Position numbers and translations under genes: made by a program | The notes under the pieces: generated by a model | The model's input: the letters and a program-made list of their open reading frames with translations, nothing else | What the model was told of the DNA's origin: nothing | Database searches by the model: none | Part shown: positions 1-7,990 of the stretch, one piece after another | How positions within the stretch are numbered: the first letter of the stretch is position 1 | Layout: the number at the start of each line of letters is the position of its first letter | Assembly (NCBI GenBank): GCA_000431795.1 | Contig: FR887372.1 | Coordinates: 81,306 to 131,140, forward strand | Source of the DNA: Clostridium sp. CAG:302 | GTDB taxonomy: Bacteria; Bacillota_I; Bacilli_A; RF39; UBA660 | Direction of reading: 5' to 3' | Length of the DNA: 49,835 nt

Positions 1-120
1 TGGTCCTGCCGGTCCTGTTGGACCCTGAGGTCCTGTTGGCCCAACAATAACTGGAGTACATAAACATCTCTTTTTCAAGCATTCTGTATCAGTAGTAATC
101 TTTTTATAAGGATCAATCAT
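1..120 (-). CDS. Collagen-like (Gly-X-Y) surface/exosporium protein, N-terminal 40 residues only
   Basis: The window edge cuts this gene, so only its first 40 codons are present. The start is ATG at 118-120 behind a strong GAGGAGGGG ribosome binding site. About 26 non-collagenous residues with three cysteines (ECLKKRCLC) are followed by Gly-Pro-Thr/Gln triplets (GPTGPQGPTGPAGP) running off the edge. Short leaders followed by GPT triplets are typical of BclA-like exosporium or surface collagen-like proteins in spore-forming Firmicutes (family knowledge). A CATAAGTTA sequence on the minus strand (138-146) resembles a sigma-K-type -10 (CATANNNTA) close to the start. This is suggestive only. The gene is divergent from the pdaA-like gene. 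The collagen-like assignment is firm; the exosporium location is inference. Confidence 0.8.
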   Translation of the reverse strand, partial: MIDPYKKITTDTECLKKRCLCTPVIVGPTGPQGPTGPAGP

Positions 121-241
121 AATACCCCTCCTCATAATAACTTATGACAATATTATTTTACTAATTATAATAATAGTTTATTTTCCACTTCTATATAAGC
201 AGTAATATAAATATAATTTAAGTAAAGAAAGAAGTGATATT

Positions 242-1315
242 ATAAAAAAATTAAAATTATATATAATTATATTTTCCATTGTATTATTAGTATTATTACT
301 AAGTTTCTTTATTTATTATTTAATATATAGTAATACTAGCAAAGAGAAACCAAGTAGTTATCCAAAAATTAAACTATCAGGAAATACCATTATTAATATA
401 AACATTGGTGATAAATATACTGAACTAGGATATACTGCTTATGATAGTAAAGATAAAGATATAACAAATAAAGTAGAAGTTAAAAATAATGTTAATGAAA
501 ATATGCCAGGTACTTATGAAATAATATATAAAGTAACTAATTCTAAAGGAAATAGTATTGAAGTAAAAAGATTTGTTAAAGTAAAATTAACAAAAGATTT
601 TACTTATAAGAAAGAATACAACAATATAGATAACAAGACCCTAAGTTGGGGAACAAATAATAAAAAAGATGGTAATAGACCAAATACTGATATTTCAAAT
701 GAAGAACTTAAAAAATATAATGCTTATGCTATGGGTCCTGATAAAAAAGTAATTTACCTAACTTTTGATGAAGGAACCATGACATCATACTTACCTCAAA
801 TAGTAGAAGTATTAAATAAAAATAATGTTAAAGGAACATTCTTTCTATGTAAAAACTATATTAAAAATAACAAAGAACTAATAAATAAAATGTTAGATAG
901 TGGTCATTCTATTGGTAATCATACCGCCTCACATCTTTCTATGCCTAGCTTAGCCTCTAAAGAAAACTTCTCTAAATATTTAGAAGAAATAATTTCAGTA
1001 GAAGATACTTTTAAAGAAGTTACTGGTAGAGAAATAGATAAAATATATAGAGAACCACGAGGAGAATTTTCAAAAAGAAGCTTAAATATAATGAAAGATT
1101 TAGGTTATAGTACTTACTTTTGGAGCTCAGCATATAAAGATTGGGATGATAAATTAACTAAAGAAGAAGCACTTACTTCTATGATAGAAAGAGTACATAA
1201 TGGAGCCATATTCTTACTACATCCCACTAGCAAAGGAAACTATCTAGCACTAGAAAATTTTATTAAAACTATGAAAGAAAAAGGATATACTTTTGATCTA
1301 GTAAAAAATATCTAA
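242..1315 (+). CDS. PdaA-like polysaccharide (muramic acid) deacetylase with N-terminal membrane anchor; apparent ATA start
   Basis: The open frame runs well upstream of the first ATG (503). Residues from 242 on read KKLKLY plus a hydrophobic stretch of about 25 residues (membrane anchor), then an Ig-like DUF5011-type domain (PKIKLSGNTIININ to about RFVKV), then a NodB deacetylase domain. Deacetylase motifs are YLTFDEG, KGTFFL, GHSIGNHTASH (metal histidines), REPRGEFS, YFWSSAYKDW and a late LLHP. The PRGEFS, FWS and LLH order resembles B. subtilis PdaA, which makes muramic-delta-lactam in spore cortex (family knowledge). The codon where ATG is expected, 8 nt after AAGTGAT, is ATA (242-244), with ATT at 239. 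The real start is therefore non-canonical, mutated, or the internal ATG at 503, which would remove the anchor and half of the Ig-like domain. A cortex role is inferred. Confidence 0.75.
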   Translation: MKKLKLYIIIFSIVLLVLLLSFFIYYLIYSNTSKEKPSSYPKIKLSGNTIININIGDKYTELGYTAYDSKDKDITNKVEVKNNVNENMPGTYEIIYKVTNSKGNSIEVKRFVKVKLTKDFTYKKEYNNIDNKTLSWGTNNKKDGNRPNTDISNEELKKYNAYAMGPDKKVIYLTFDEGTMTSYLPQIVEVLNKNNVKGTFFLCKNYIKNNKELINKMLDSGHSIGNHTASHLSMPSLASKENFSKYLEEIISVEDTFKEVTGREIDKIYREPRGEFSKRSLNIMKDLGYSTYFWSSAYKDWDDKLTKEEALTSMIERVHNGAIFLLHPTSKGNYLALENFIKTMKEKGYTFDLVKNI

Positions 1316-1321
1316 GAATAA

Positions 1322-1368
1322 CACTAATAAGGCTTAGAATAAGGTTTATAGTAAGCATAATAAAAAAA
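1322..1368 (+). repeat. Degraded tail of the dual-hairpin intergenic element (copy 10)
   Basis: Just after the pdaA-like stop, the sequence CACTAATAAG, then GCTTAGAATAAGG, then TTTATAGTAAGCATAATAAAA resembles the second hairpin and conserved tail (AGTGAACATAATAAAA) of the repeat family described at 5552-5645. The stem is mostly decayed and no head is present. The call is tentative and rests on the tail and the CACT/AGT spacing. Confidence 0.4.
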
Positions 1369-1383
1369 ATAATAATAAATAAC

Positions 1384-1412
1384 TTGCAATAATAATATAA
1401 TTTTGATAAAAT
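1384..1412 (+). promoter_or_regulatory. Sigma-A-type promoter for the metallophosphoesterase leader
   Basis: TTGCAA (1384-1389), a 17-nt spacer, then TAAAAT (1407-1412). Transcription would start near 1419, just before the leader ORF ribosome binding site. Spacing and boxes fit the primary sigma factor. Confidence 0.65.
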
Positions 1413-1440
1413 AAAATTATAGTAGAGGGAAGTGATAAAA

Positions 1441-1500
1441 ATGCTTAATATTAATCACAAAGATAAAAACCTATTCACTTCACATTTTCTGTTAAAATAG
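1441..1500 (+). CDS. 19-residue leader peptide ending in an attenuator-like terminator
   Basis: Too short for routine gene calling. ATG at 1441 lies 10 nt after an AGAGGGA ribosome binding site and encodes MLNINHKDKNLFTSHFLLK, ending in TAG (1498-1500). The stop codon lies in the 5' arm of the terminator hairpin at 1494-1530, the geometry of a translated leader that controls downstream termination. GAAGTGA (1429-1435), which overlaps the ribosome binding site, can pair with TCACTTC (1475-1481) inside the ORF, so leader translation could itself be structure-controlled. I see no run of one amino acid that would name an effector. That it is translated and regulatory is inference. Confidence 0.45.
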   Translation: MLNINHKDKNLFTSHFLLK

Positions 1501-1530
1501 AGCGTACTTTCTTTTACGCCCTATTTTTTT
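1494..1530 (+). terminator. Intrinsic terminator/attenuator ahead of the metallophosphoesterase genes
   Basis: AAAATAG-A-GCGT (1494-1505) pairs with ACGC-C-CTATTTT (1516-1527) across a 10-nt loop with one A/C mismatch, followed by a T-run to 1530. It lies between promoter 1384-1412 and the gene starting at 1548, so read-through would be needed to express the operon. Confidence 0.7.
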
Positions 1531-1547
1531 ATTATAAGGAGGCAAAT

Positions 1548-2534
1548 ATGAATACAGAACTATTAGAAAAATTCAAAGAGTTATGTTCAAAAGAAATAAG
1601 TCTATCAGAGGTATGTAGAACATTAAAGCTCAATTCCTTTCAGGTATTATCATTAGTTAACGAATTACGTAATAGTGGCATAAACATTGTTACCAAAATG
1701 TTTGATGATGATATCTATATGTTTAATAATGGAGAAAGAGAGGTAACTGAAGAATACTCTTACAACTTAAAAACAGATAATAACAACGAATTTAAATTCA
1801 TGGCCATATCTGATACCTACTTTGGTTCAAAGTATCAGCAATTATCAATACTAAACGATATATGTGCCAAAGGAATAAGTATGGGATACAACAATATTTT
1901 CCACTGTGGCAATATATCCGCTGGTATATACCCTATCACAAATATCTATGCTGATACATACTTTCTAGATGACTCATTAAGACAAATAGACTATATAACC
2001 AAGTACTATCCAGAAATAGAAGGAATGAAAACATATTTCATAACTGGGGCTAGAGATGAAAGACATCTTAAAGCCAATAAAATAAATATAGGCAAAAGAA
2101 TTAGTGATATAAGACAGGATATGATTTATCTAGGCAGTAATTCTTGTATTATAAACATAGATAAAACCAAAGTACTATTATTTAATTCAAAACTAAATAA
2201 AACATATACTGTATCATATAGACCACAGCAACAAGTAGACTCTTTTAGAAGTGAAGACAAACCCAATATTATGTTATATGGAGGTCTCCTACAAATGGAA
2301 AAATTTAAATATCGTGAAGTAGATTGCATCTCAGTACCAAGTGTCTGTGCCACTACTAAAGAAATGTTAGATAGAAGATATTCAAACACTATTGGTGCTT
2401 GGTACATAACAATAAGAACAGATAATAAAGGATATTTAGAATCAGTTAAAGCAATGGAATCTGTATATTATGTAACAAATAAAGATGATTATAAGAAACC
2501 AAAAATATTAAAACTAACTAAGGAGGAAAAATAA
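1548..2534 (+). CDS. Degenerate metallophosphoesterase paralog (pseudoenzyme) with N-terminal helix-turn-helix-like region
   Basis: 328 residues. The N-terminus (residues 5-50, EISLSEVCRTLKLNSFQVLSLVNELR) looks like a helix-turn-helix. The rest aligns along its whole length with the next gene, a calcineurin-like metallophosphoesterase, but nearly all metal or catalytic positions are changed: DTH to DTY (D89 kept, Y91), GD to GN (N122), GSHDE to GARDE (R169), DHPGG to FNSKL, and GHYH to GGLL (245-248). The fold is retained (hydrophobic pattern, YRPQQQ, VPSVC), so the gene is maintained and not decaying. The ribosome binding site is AAGGAGG. Its stop TAA (2532-2534) shares one base with the ATG of the next gene, indicating coupled translation. 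A regulatory or partner subunit role is inferred; the substrate is unknown. Confidence 0.75.
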   Translation: MNTELLEKFKELCSKEISLSEVCRTLKLNSFQVLSLVNELRNSGINIVTKMFDDDIYMFNNGEREVTEEYSYNLKTDNNNEFKFMAISDTYFGSKYQQLSILNDICAKGISMGYNNIFHCGNISAGIYPITNIYADTYFLDDSLRQIDYITKYYPEIEGMKTYFITGARDERHLKANKINIGKRISDIRQDMIYLGSNSCIINIDKTKVLLFNSKLNKTYTVSYRPQQQVDSFRSEDKPNIMLYGGLLQMEKFKYREVDCISVPSVCATTKEMLDRRYSNTIGAWYITIRTDNKGYLESVKAMESVYYVTNKDDYKKPKILKLTKEEK

Positions 2535-3538
2535 TGGAAGAAACTAAAAAAATAGACTATATCTATGTAAATAAAATGTATCGTTATATGAAAAACGATA
2601 TGCAAATAGAAACATTTATGGATAAATTTCATTTCAGTTATTCTGAATTAATTGGTTTAATAGAACTATGTAAAATATATGGTAAAGAAATAAATATTGA
2701 AAATAAAAATAATATTTTAGTATTTAAAAAAAGTACTCCTAAAATAATAAATAATACCAAAATAGATATAAATAGTGATGAACTTACTCATACAGAAATT
2801 GGTGTTGTTTCTGATACACACTTTGGTAATATCCATCAGCAACTTCATCTAGTAAATTACTTTTATGAAGAAGCATATAATCGTGGTATTACTACCATGC
2901 TCCACTGTGGAGATATAGTAGATGGAAATTATCCTAATAGACCAGAGCAACCTAGACAGCAATTTCTACATAGCTTTGATGAGCAAGCAAGTTATGTTGT
3001 CGATATGTATCCCAAAGTAAAAGATATCACCACCTACTATATCCTAGGTAGTCATGATGAGACCCATTACAAAAATGGTGGTGCTACAGTTAATGAATGG
3101 GTATCTAGATGTCGTGACGATATGATATATCTTGGTCAAGATACTGCTGTTACAAATATCAATGGTATAAAGTTTGTTATGGATCACCCAGGTGGAGGTT
3201 CTTCTCAATCATTATCTTATAAGCCACAAAAAAGAATCGAGATATTAGAGTCAGGACATAAACCAAAAGTACTTTTAATAGGACATTATCATAAAAGTTA
3301 TTTCTTTGTATATCGTAATGTTAGATGTATTGAAGTGCCAAGTTTATGTAGTAAAACCCAGTTTCAACAAAAACAAGGATTATCCAATATAGTTGGAGGA
3401 TACTTCTTAGATATATATTCTGATAGTAAAGGTAATATAGTATATTTTGAACCAGAAGAAATACTATTTGAGCAAAAAGACTTTTGGGATGAATGTGGAA
3501 AAGATAGTAAAAAAGTAAAAAAACTAGTAATAAAATAA
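2534..3538 (+). CDS. Calcineurin-like metallophosphoesterase with N-terminal helix-turn-helix-like region
   Basis: 334 residues. It carries the full metallophosphoesterase signature: VVSDTHFG (D94, H96), HCGDIVDG (D127), LGSHDE (H174, with Ser where Asn is usual), MDHPGGG (H218) and IGHYHK (H251, H253). The N-terminal 60 residues resemble a small winged-helix or helix-turn-helix segment, as in the preceding paralog. Such folds hydrolyse phosphomono- or diesters, including nucleic acids and nucleotides (family knowledge). The substrate cannot be read from the sequence. Start ATG 2534 follows AAGGAGG inside the end of the upstream pseudoenzyme gene. A 17-bp hairpin lies over its stop. Confidence 0.85.
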   Translation: MEETKKIDYIYVNKMYRYMKNDMQIETFMDKFHFSYSELIGLIELCKIYGKEINIENKNNILVFKKSTPKIINNTKIDINSDELTHTEIGVVSDTHFGNIHQQLHLVNYFYEEAYNRGITTMLHCGDIVDGNYPNRPEQPRQQFLHSFDEQASYVVDMYPKVKDITTYYILGSHDETHYKNGGATVNEWVSRCRDDMIYLGQDTAVTNINGIKFVMDHPGGGSSQSLSYKPQKRIEILESGHKPKVLLIGHYHKSYFFVYRNVRCIEVPSLCSKTQFQQKQGLSNIVGGYFLDIYSDSKGNIVYFEPEEILFEQKDFWDECGKDSKKVKKLVIK

Positions 3539-3570
3539 AAGAAAAGTAATTCCTACTTTTCTTTTATTTT
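3532..3570. terminator. Bidirectional terminator between convergent genes
   Basis: A perfect 17-bp stem (3532-3548 with 3554-3570), loop ATTCC. It is A-rich on the 5' arm and T-rich on the 3' arm, so both strands end in T-runs. It overlaps the stop codons of the converging metallophosphoesterase (+) and LTA-synthase-like (-) genes. Confidence 0.8.
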
Positions 3571-5460
3571 AATATACTTATATCCATTATTAGTAATCAT
3601 ACTCCTACTAAAAGAAATCTTATTCTGTATAGTTTTATTAATATTGTTGACATAATCAACATCACCAATACCAATATACTCATTAGTAATACTATTATAT
3701 TTTCCTTTATCAGTTATCCAAGACCTATTGCTAAGAATTACCAAGCCATCACTATTTGATAGAAGATCAGTACCAGCAAAAAGACGCGAATCATATTCAA
3801 TTCCAAACAAATTATATACTGTTGGAAGAACATCTATTGACATACCAACTTTGTCTATCTCTACTCTATTTAACTTGTTATTCCAAATAATTAAAGAGTT
3901 ATGATTTATTTCAAATAGATTATCTCTTTTAAAAGTAGATAACTCATTCATTTCCTCTAGAGATAAAGCATAAGGATAATGATCTGCAGTCAAAATAATT
4001 ACTGTATCATCTAGTTTATTAGCCTCCTCTAGCTTGTTAATTAAAAGTTCTAAAGCTCTATCTAGTTCTATTTGAGTAGCAAGATATGCTGATGCTGAAG
4101 TACTAAGATTAAGATTATCTACTAGTAACTTATTTTTACTAGCAATATAGTTACCAAAGAAATTATATTCCATATGACCTGATACTGTCATATAATAAGC
4201 CATAAATGGTTTATCACTATCAATATAATCAGTATAAGTCTTTTCTATCATTTCAATATCACTCTCTGGCCATACATCGCAGTTAATATCAAGTCCCATA
4301 GCACAAGCCTTAAAGTTATTAAAACCTATTGCCTTTAAGTATTTATATCTATCTTGAAAATAACCGCTATGATTATGATAAGCATAAGTATTATAATTAA
4401 TATTATTAAAACTATTACCAAGTCCATATGGAAAACTATTATTACCACTTCTCCATATACTAAGTGAATTAATACTAGGATATAAAGCAGTATCTGCTTG
4501 AAATTCTCCTCCTATTGTACTTAGAAAATAAGGTACATAATAATTATTAAATACAAAACCATTATTAGTAAGTTTATATAATGTTGGAGTTAAATCTTCC
4601 CTTACACCAATAGTACTAAAAGATTCTGCTACTACAAAGACAAGATTTTTATCTTTAAATATACCAGTATATTTATTTTTACTAGTACCAGGATAATTCT
4701 CGATATATAATTTTATATTACTATCTATGTTATTATCAATATCTAAGTCAAGTATATTCTTATCGTATAAAAATATTTCATCTTCTTTATTAGAATTATC
4801 TTCAAAATTAACATTAATTACTTTATCTTCAAAACCAAATATTGTTCTATATAAATCAAGTTCAAATGAAGAAATAACTCCAAGTTTTTGAATATTTAAA
4901 TCATTATTATTAATATTATAATATAAATCATATATAGATAAAGTAGTATCCTTCTTAGTATTTATATATAATCTATAGCCTAGTATTCCAAGAGGAATAA
5001 GTACTATATAACAAAGTAAGTATAACTTATCTTTTCTTTCTATATCAAAGTCTATTCTCTTTCTAAATACTATAAGAAATATAAGTGGTAAAAAACATAT
5101 TATAATTCCATATAAGTTACTGAATATTATTTTAAAAGCCGCTCCCAGAAAATCAACTGCTTGATCAGCAAATGAAAACATTGATAAAGACATAAAAGAA
5201 TCCATAGAGTTCTTCATAACAAATTGAAATGCAAATATAATACATATAAAAGCATATATTATATAATTTATTATTTTATTTATTTTTCTATTAAACAAAG
5301 TAGTAAGAAGTGTTATTATAAATGAAGAGAAAAGTATATGTATAAATACACTAATTATTGTATCTCTTATAAAAGTATCAAACATTAATATACCGAATAT
5401 TAATTCCAAAAAAGATAATAAACATATATTAATTAAGTTAAGTTTAATAATTTTCTTCAT
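3553..5460 (-). CDS. LTA synthase-like membrane sulfatase-fold phosphoglycerol transferase
   Basis: 635 residues, with about five N-terminal transmembrane helices (residues 8-165) followed by an extracellular alkaline-phosphatase/sulfatase domain. The LtaS-type metal and nucleophile positions are visible: E279 (VVAESFST), T315 (LSTIGGEF, nucleophile), H429 (VSGHMEYN) and D493-H494 (LTADHYPYA). The family transfers glycerol phosphate from phosphatidylglycerol to lipoteichoic acid or glycolipid on the outer membrane face (family knowledge). Which polymer is made here is unknown. The start follows GGTGATAAG. A dual-hairpin element separates it from upstream tgt. Confidence 0.85.
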   Translation of the reverse strand: MKKIIKLNLINICLLSFLELIFGILMFDTFIRDTIISVFIHILFSSFIITLLTTLFNRKINKIINYIIYAFICIIFAFQFVMKNSMDSFMSLSMFSFADQAVDFLGAAFKIIFSNLYGIIICFLPLIFLIVFRKRIDFDIERKDKLYLLCYIVLIPLGILGYRLYINTKKDTTLSIYDLYYNINNNDLNIQKLGVISSFELDLYRTIFGFEDKVINVNFEDNSNKEDEIFLYDKNILDLDIDNNIDSNIKLYIENYPGTSKNKYTGIFKDKNLVFVVAESFSTIGVREDLTPTLYKLTNNGFVFNNYYVPYFLSTIGGEFQADTALYPSINSLSIWRSGNNSFPYGLGNSFNNINYNTYAYHNHSGYFQDRYKYLKAIGFNNFKACAMGLDINCDVWPESDIEMIEKTYTDYIDSDKPFMAYYMTVSGHMEYNFFGNYIASKNKLLVDNLNLSTSASAYLATQIELDRALELLINKLEEANKLDDTVIILTADHYPYALSLEEMNELSTFKRDNLFEINHNSLIIWNNKLNRVEIDKVGMSIDVLPTVYNLFGIEYDSRLFAGTDLLSNSDGLVILSNRSWITDKGKYNSITNEYIGIGDVDYVNNINKTIQNKISFSRSMITNNGYKYIKIKEK

Positions 5461-5551
5461 CTTATCACCATATTTCTAAAATAAGTATATCATAGTAGAG
5501 GCAGCGTTGTAAAGCATCCATTTACCACTAATATCTCAATATATAGATATG

Positions 5552-5645
5552 GCTTATATATAATAGATATGTAGATATATTCTTTTTAGACCTTAGACTA
5601 AAAAGAACACTGTAAGACCATAGGCTTACAGTGAACATAATAAAA
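5552..5645 (+). repeat. Dual-hairpin intergenic element, copy 1 (subfamily A)
   Basis: Head TTATATATAATAGATATG (5554-5571). Hairpin 1 is TTCTTTTTAG / CTAAAAAGAA (5580-5607) with loop ACCTTAGA. Hairpin 2 is CACTGTAAG / CTTACAGTG (5608-5633) with loop ACCATAGG. The tail is AACATAATAAAAT. Hairpins abut without a spacer. The element lies 3' of tgt. The family is compared in the findings. Confidence 0.85.
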
Positions 5646-5651
5646 TAAATA

Positions 5652-6761
5652 TTATTTTTTATAGTTTTTATAAAACTCTTCTTTAAAGTCTAAGAATCTA
5701 TCTTCTTTAATAGAAACTCTAATATCTTCCATTATCTTAATTAAAAATCTAAGATTATGAATAGATAAAAGTCTTTGACCTAAAGTTTCATTAGCCACTA
5801 GCAGATGTCTTATGTATGCTTTAGTATAGTTCTTGCAACATTTACAATCACAAGTTTCATCTACTGGAGTAAAATCTTCTTTGTATTTAGCATTTCTTAG
5901 ATTAATTTTACCATTTCTAGTAAATGCATGACCATGTCTGGCTAGTCTTGTCGGAAGAACACAGTCAAACATATCTATTCCTCTTTCTACTCCCTCAAAT
6001 AAATCAGTAGGTTCTCCTACTCCCATTAGATATCTAGGTTTATCTTTAGGTAAATACTTAATACCATATTCTATCATTTTATACATAGTTGGTTTATCTT
6101 CTCCTACTGAAGTTCCTCCTATAGAATAACCATCAAAATCTAATTTTACAGTTTCCTTGCAGGACCATTCTCTAAGGTCTTCAAACTCTCCACCCTGAAC
6201 TATGCCAAATAAACTTTGGTTAGGGTTATTAAAGACAGCCTTTCCTCTCTTAGCCCATCTAAGTGTTCTCTCTACAGATTTCTTCATATAATCATGAGTA
6301 ACTGGATATGGTGGACATTCATCGAAACTCATAGCAATATCGCTATCTAGTTTGTTTTGAACCCCAATACTTATCTCTGGCGTTAGAAATAACTTTTCGC
6401 CATTAATATGACTCTTAAATGTTACTCCTTCTTCACTTATATCCTTTGGTTTAGCTAAGCTAAATACCTGAAAGCCACCACAGTCAGTAAGAATTGGACC
6501 ATTGTAGTTCATAAACTTATGAAGTCCACCTGCTTTAGCTACAATATCTGCTCCTGGTCTAAGCCATAAATGATAAGTGTTAGAAAGTATTACTGCGGAA
6601 CCTATTTCTTTTAGTTCATCAGGGTCTAGTGTTTTAACTGTGGCCTGTGTACCAACTGGCATGAAGATTGGTGTTTCAAATGTTCCATAGTTTGTTTCTA
6701 ATGTACCATATCTAGCCTCTGTATTTTTATCTTTATGTAATAATGTATATTTAATTTTCAT
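5652..6761 (-). CDS. tgt: Queuine/preQ1 tRNA-guanine transglycosylase
   Basis: 369 residues, the full length of bacterial Tgt, which swaps guanine-34 of tRNAs with GUN anticodons for preQ1. Visible features are catalytic D93 (LTDCGGFQVF), SFDECPPYP, GGTSVGE, nucleophile D266 (MFDCVLPTR) and the zinc site C304-C306-C309-H335 (CDCKCC and SIHNL). The start ATG follows AGGTAG. It lies downstream of the trmD block on the same strand. No preQ1 biosynthesis (queCDEF) gene is in the window, so preQ1 or queuine may be scavenged or made elsewhere. Confidence 0.95.
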   Translation of the reverse strand: MKIKYTLLHKDKNTEARYGTLETNYGTFETPIFMPVGTQATVKTLDPDELKEIGSAVILSNTYHLWLRPGADIVAKAGGLHKFMNYNGPILTDCGGFQVFSLAKPKDISEEGVTFKSHINGEKLFLTPEISIGVQNKLDSDIAMSFDECPPYPVTHDYMKKSVERTLRWAKRGKAVFNNPNQSLFGIVQGGEFEDLREWSCKETVKLDFDGYSIGGTSVGEDKPTMYKMIEYGIKYLPKDKPRYLMGVGEPTDLFEGVERGIDMFDCVLPTRLARHGHAFTRNGKINLRNAKYKEDFTPVDETCDCKCCKNYTKAYIRHLLVANETLGQRLLSIHNLRFLIKIMEDIRVSIKEDRFLDFKEEFYKNYKK

Positions 6762-6787
6762 ATTTACTACCTAAATAAGGAAGATAA

Positions 6788-7273
6788 TTATCTTCCTTTA
6801 CCTTTCTTTTCATGTTCTTCTTCCATATTCATTCCGAACATTCGCATAAACATTTCTTTTTGTTTATGTTCATTTATTATATATAACTTTTCTTTGTATT
6901 CGTTAATAATTAGTTCTAATTTTTTTAGTGTTAAGTTGGCATAGGTTTTGCCTAAATACTTTGCATAAGTGTTCATCAAATAAGTACGTAATTTTTCAGC
7001 TTCTTTATACATATTTCTAAATCTAGCTTCACCACCATCGGACTCATCATCATAAGTGGTATTAAGTTCTAATAGCAATCTAGAAATTTTATTATTTATT
7101 TTTTTCTTTATTAGTTTTTCAGTAAGTGTTGGTGAAACGAAGACTATCTTACTGACTTCAATTGCATCTTCTTTTTTTACTTTTGGTTTAACATTATAAC
7201 CATTTTTATTGTATTCTAAGTATACTACTTCACCATTTTTGTTATCTTTACTTATAAAATAATTCTTATTCAT
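6788..7273 (-). CDS. Conserved-looking hypothetical protein in the trmD-tgt operon
   Basis: 161 residues, not recognised. It is charged with no membrane segment. Residues 60-150 are predicted mostly helical (KKINNKISRLLLELN, RFRNMYKEAEKLRTYLM), and the C-terminus is Met-rich then basic (MFMRMFGMNMEEE, KKGKGR). The start overlaps the trmD 3' end by 8 nt behind AGGGGG, so it is translationally coupled to trmD. Context suggests a link to RNA modification, but that is guilt by association. Confidence 0.6.
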   Translation of the reverse strand: MNKNYFISKDNKNGEVVYLEYNKNGYNVKPKVKKEDAIEVSKIVFVSPTLTEKLIKKKINNKISRLLLELNTTYDDESDGGEARFRNMYKEAEKLRTYLMNTYAKYLGKTYANLTLKKLELIINEYKEKLYIINEHKQKEMFMRMFGMNMEEEHEKKGKGR

Positions 7274-7940
7274 TATTTCCCCCTAATAAATCTGGTCTAT
7301 TTTCTTTAGTTAACCTTAATCTTTCACTATGTCTAAACTCTTCAATGTTCTTGTGGTGGCCACTTAAAAGTACTTCTGGTACTTTCATACCACGGTATTC
7401 TAGCGGTTTAGTATAGTTTGGATAGTCTAGTAAATTATCATCAAAACTTTCACTGACGAGTGATTCTTTACTGATTACTCCCTCTACTAGTCTTATAACA
7501 GAATCCATAACTACCATTGAAGGCAGTTCTCCACCTGTTAGAACATAATCTCCTATTGATAGTTCTAAATCCACGACTGCTTTGATTCGCTCATCAAAGC
7601 CCTCGTAATGACCACATAAGATTATTATATGGTGATGTCTAGATAAATCATAAGCAATTTTTTCTTTAAATATTTTACCTGATGGTGTCATCATAATTAC
7701 TAGAGTGTCTTCTTTTTTTAGAGCGTCAATAGCTCTGAAGATGGGGTCACACATAAGGACCATACCACCACCGCCGCCATATGGATAATCGTCTACTTGA
7801 TTATTACTATAGACAGTGTAATCTCTGATATTATGAATATTAATTTGAACTTTACCGCTATCAAGAGCTCTTTTGATAATTGATTCAGTTAAGAAATTAT
7901 CATACATATTTGGAAATAAAGTTAGTACATCTATTAACAC
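7266..7940 (-). CDS. trmD: tRNA (guanine-37-N1)-methyltransferase
   Basis: 224 residues, slightly shorter than typical TrmD (about 240). This SPOUT knot enzyme methylates G37 of tRNAs reading CNN codons. Visible motifs are LTLFPNMY at the N-terminus, YGGGGGMVL, ILCGHYEGFDER and the knot IGDYVLTGGELP. The start is most likely GTG (7938-7940) with GGTGGTGG upstream. It is followed by an overlapping hypothetical gene and preceded by rimM, the usual Firmicute order. Confidence 0.95.
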   Translation of the reverse strand: MLIDVLTLFPNMYDNFLTESIIKRALDSGKVQINIHNIRDYTVYSNNQVDDYPYGGGGGMVLMCDPIFRAIDALKKEDTLVIMMTPSGKIFKEKIAYDLSRHHHIIILCGHYEGFDERIKAVVDLELSIGDYVLTGGELPSMVVMDSVIRLVEGVISKESLVSESFDDNLLDYPNYTKPLEYRGMKVPEVLLSGHHKNIEEFRHSERLRLTKENRPDLLGGNNE

Positions 7941-7990
7941 TATAAACCACCACCAATAAACTAATTGTTATTATACTAAAAGTTACTTAA

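Noticed and set aside
3553..5460. A secreted arylsulfatase
   Set aside because: The five N-terminal helices and the Glu/Thr/Asp-His positions fit LTA-synthase-like enzymes better than sulfatases, which need a Cys or Ser modified to formylglycine.
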